This document shows, piece after piece, positions 63,939 to 64,000 of a stretch of 64,000 nt of DNA (position 1 is its first letter; every line of letters begins with the position of its first letter). The DNA is from CAZXFA01 sp964640085 (GTDB lineage: Bacteria; Actinomycetota; UBA4738; HRBIN12). Both the position numbers and the translations under genes were made by a program. The DNA is taken from positions 62,001-126,000 of the forward strand of contig CAZXFA010000001.1 in the NCBI GenBank assembly GCA_964640085.1, read 5' to 3'. Below the pieces are notes generated by a model. It ran no database searches. It was given only the letters and a program-made list of their open reading frames with translations, and was not told the origin of the DNA.

Positions 63939-64000
63939 ATGCGCCACGTGAACCTGGGGCGGCACGGTGTGAAGGTCAGCCGGTTGTGCCTGGGAACGAT
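63939..64000 (+). CDS. Aldo/keto reductase, N-terminal fragment (continues beyond window)
   Basis: An ATG at 63939 preceded by GAGAGGAGC opens a frame reading VNLGRHGVKVSRLCLGT to the end of the window. LGxxGxKVSRLxLGT is the typical beginning of NADP-dependent aldo/keto reductases of the YajO/Tas type. Only 20 codons are visible, so the subfamily cannot be set. Confidence 0.75.
   Translation, partial: MRHVNLGRHGVKVSRLCLGT

Noticed and set aside
63869..63940. An upstream ATG at 63940 for the DUF1996 gene.
   Set aside because: It would overlap the aldo/keto reductase start codon on the other strand, and the ATG at 63868 directly precedes a proper signal peptide.

Overview
The window is one dense, very GC-rich stretch that reads as a chromosome of an actinobacterium (Actinomycetota). 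The strongest evidence is the fhaA-fhaB-pstP-rodA-pbpA-pknB signalling and cell-wall cluster, a CrgA-type division protein and the complete coproporphyrin-dependent heme pathway. Many genes also have a TAnnnT box 5-8 nt ahead of a GTG or ATG, with no ribosome binding site, as expected of leaderless messages. I cannot name the genus. The mix of ThyX, bactofilin, DUF4446, NirK and duplicated glutamate dehydrogenases suits an uncultured or deep-branching lineage better than Streptomyces or Mycobacterium.

Layout. 0-12 kb: the end of a molybdenum hydroxylase gene, a lipoprotein, an S9 peptidase, two tandem glutamate dehydrogenases, crgA, a penicillin-acylase-family enzyme, an acyl-CoA ligase, a GNAT and a HAD phosphatase. 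12-29 kb: an almost unbroken minus-strand run. Read in transcription order it is fhaA, fhaB, pstP, rodA, pbpA, pknB, a double-domain ThyX, a 50-codon membrane peptide, hisD-C-B-H-A-F, hisI and hisG. hisE is absent. 29-32 kb: tRNA-Leu, a copper nitrite reductase with an extra cupredoxin domain, a divergent Rrf2 regulator with three cysteines (probable NO sensor) and a small cysteine-rich protein. 32-37 kb: a LarC1-only protein, DUF4446, bactofilin, serS, a PAS-only sensor and tRNA-Ser(TGA). 37-44.6 kb: a double-ATPase ABC protein with a large FtsX/MacB-like permease, then an isolated TadG-like secreted protein with small companions.

44.7-57.8 kb is a heme island: hemE-cpfC-chdC, cgoX, hemB-chrA-hemL and hemA-hemC-hemD. 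Together these cover every step from glutamyl-tRNA to heme b by the coproporphyrin route. Interspersed are a leucine-dehydrogenase-like enzyme, a pterin carbinolamine dehydratase, msrA, chrA and a cupin with an abnormal start. 57.9-64 kb: a P1 peptidase, a CBS protein, tRNA-Ser(GCT), a roughly 1 kb segment bounded by a second copy of the tRNA 3' end (a likely relic of site-specific integration), a cysteine-less HesB-like protein, tRNA-Arg(ACG), a lipoprotein, a DUF1996 plus beta-propeller secreted protein, and the first codons of an aldo/keto reductase.

The observations I rate highest are the complementary split of the ThyX signature between two fused domains, the tRNA-Ser duplication flanking a mini-island, the NirK/Rrf2 pair, the cupin with an ideal ribosome binding site in front of GTC, the missing hisE, and the repeated leaderless promoter. 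I saw no CRISPR array, no insertion sequence and no phage genes.
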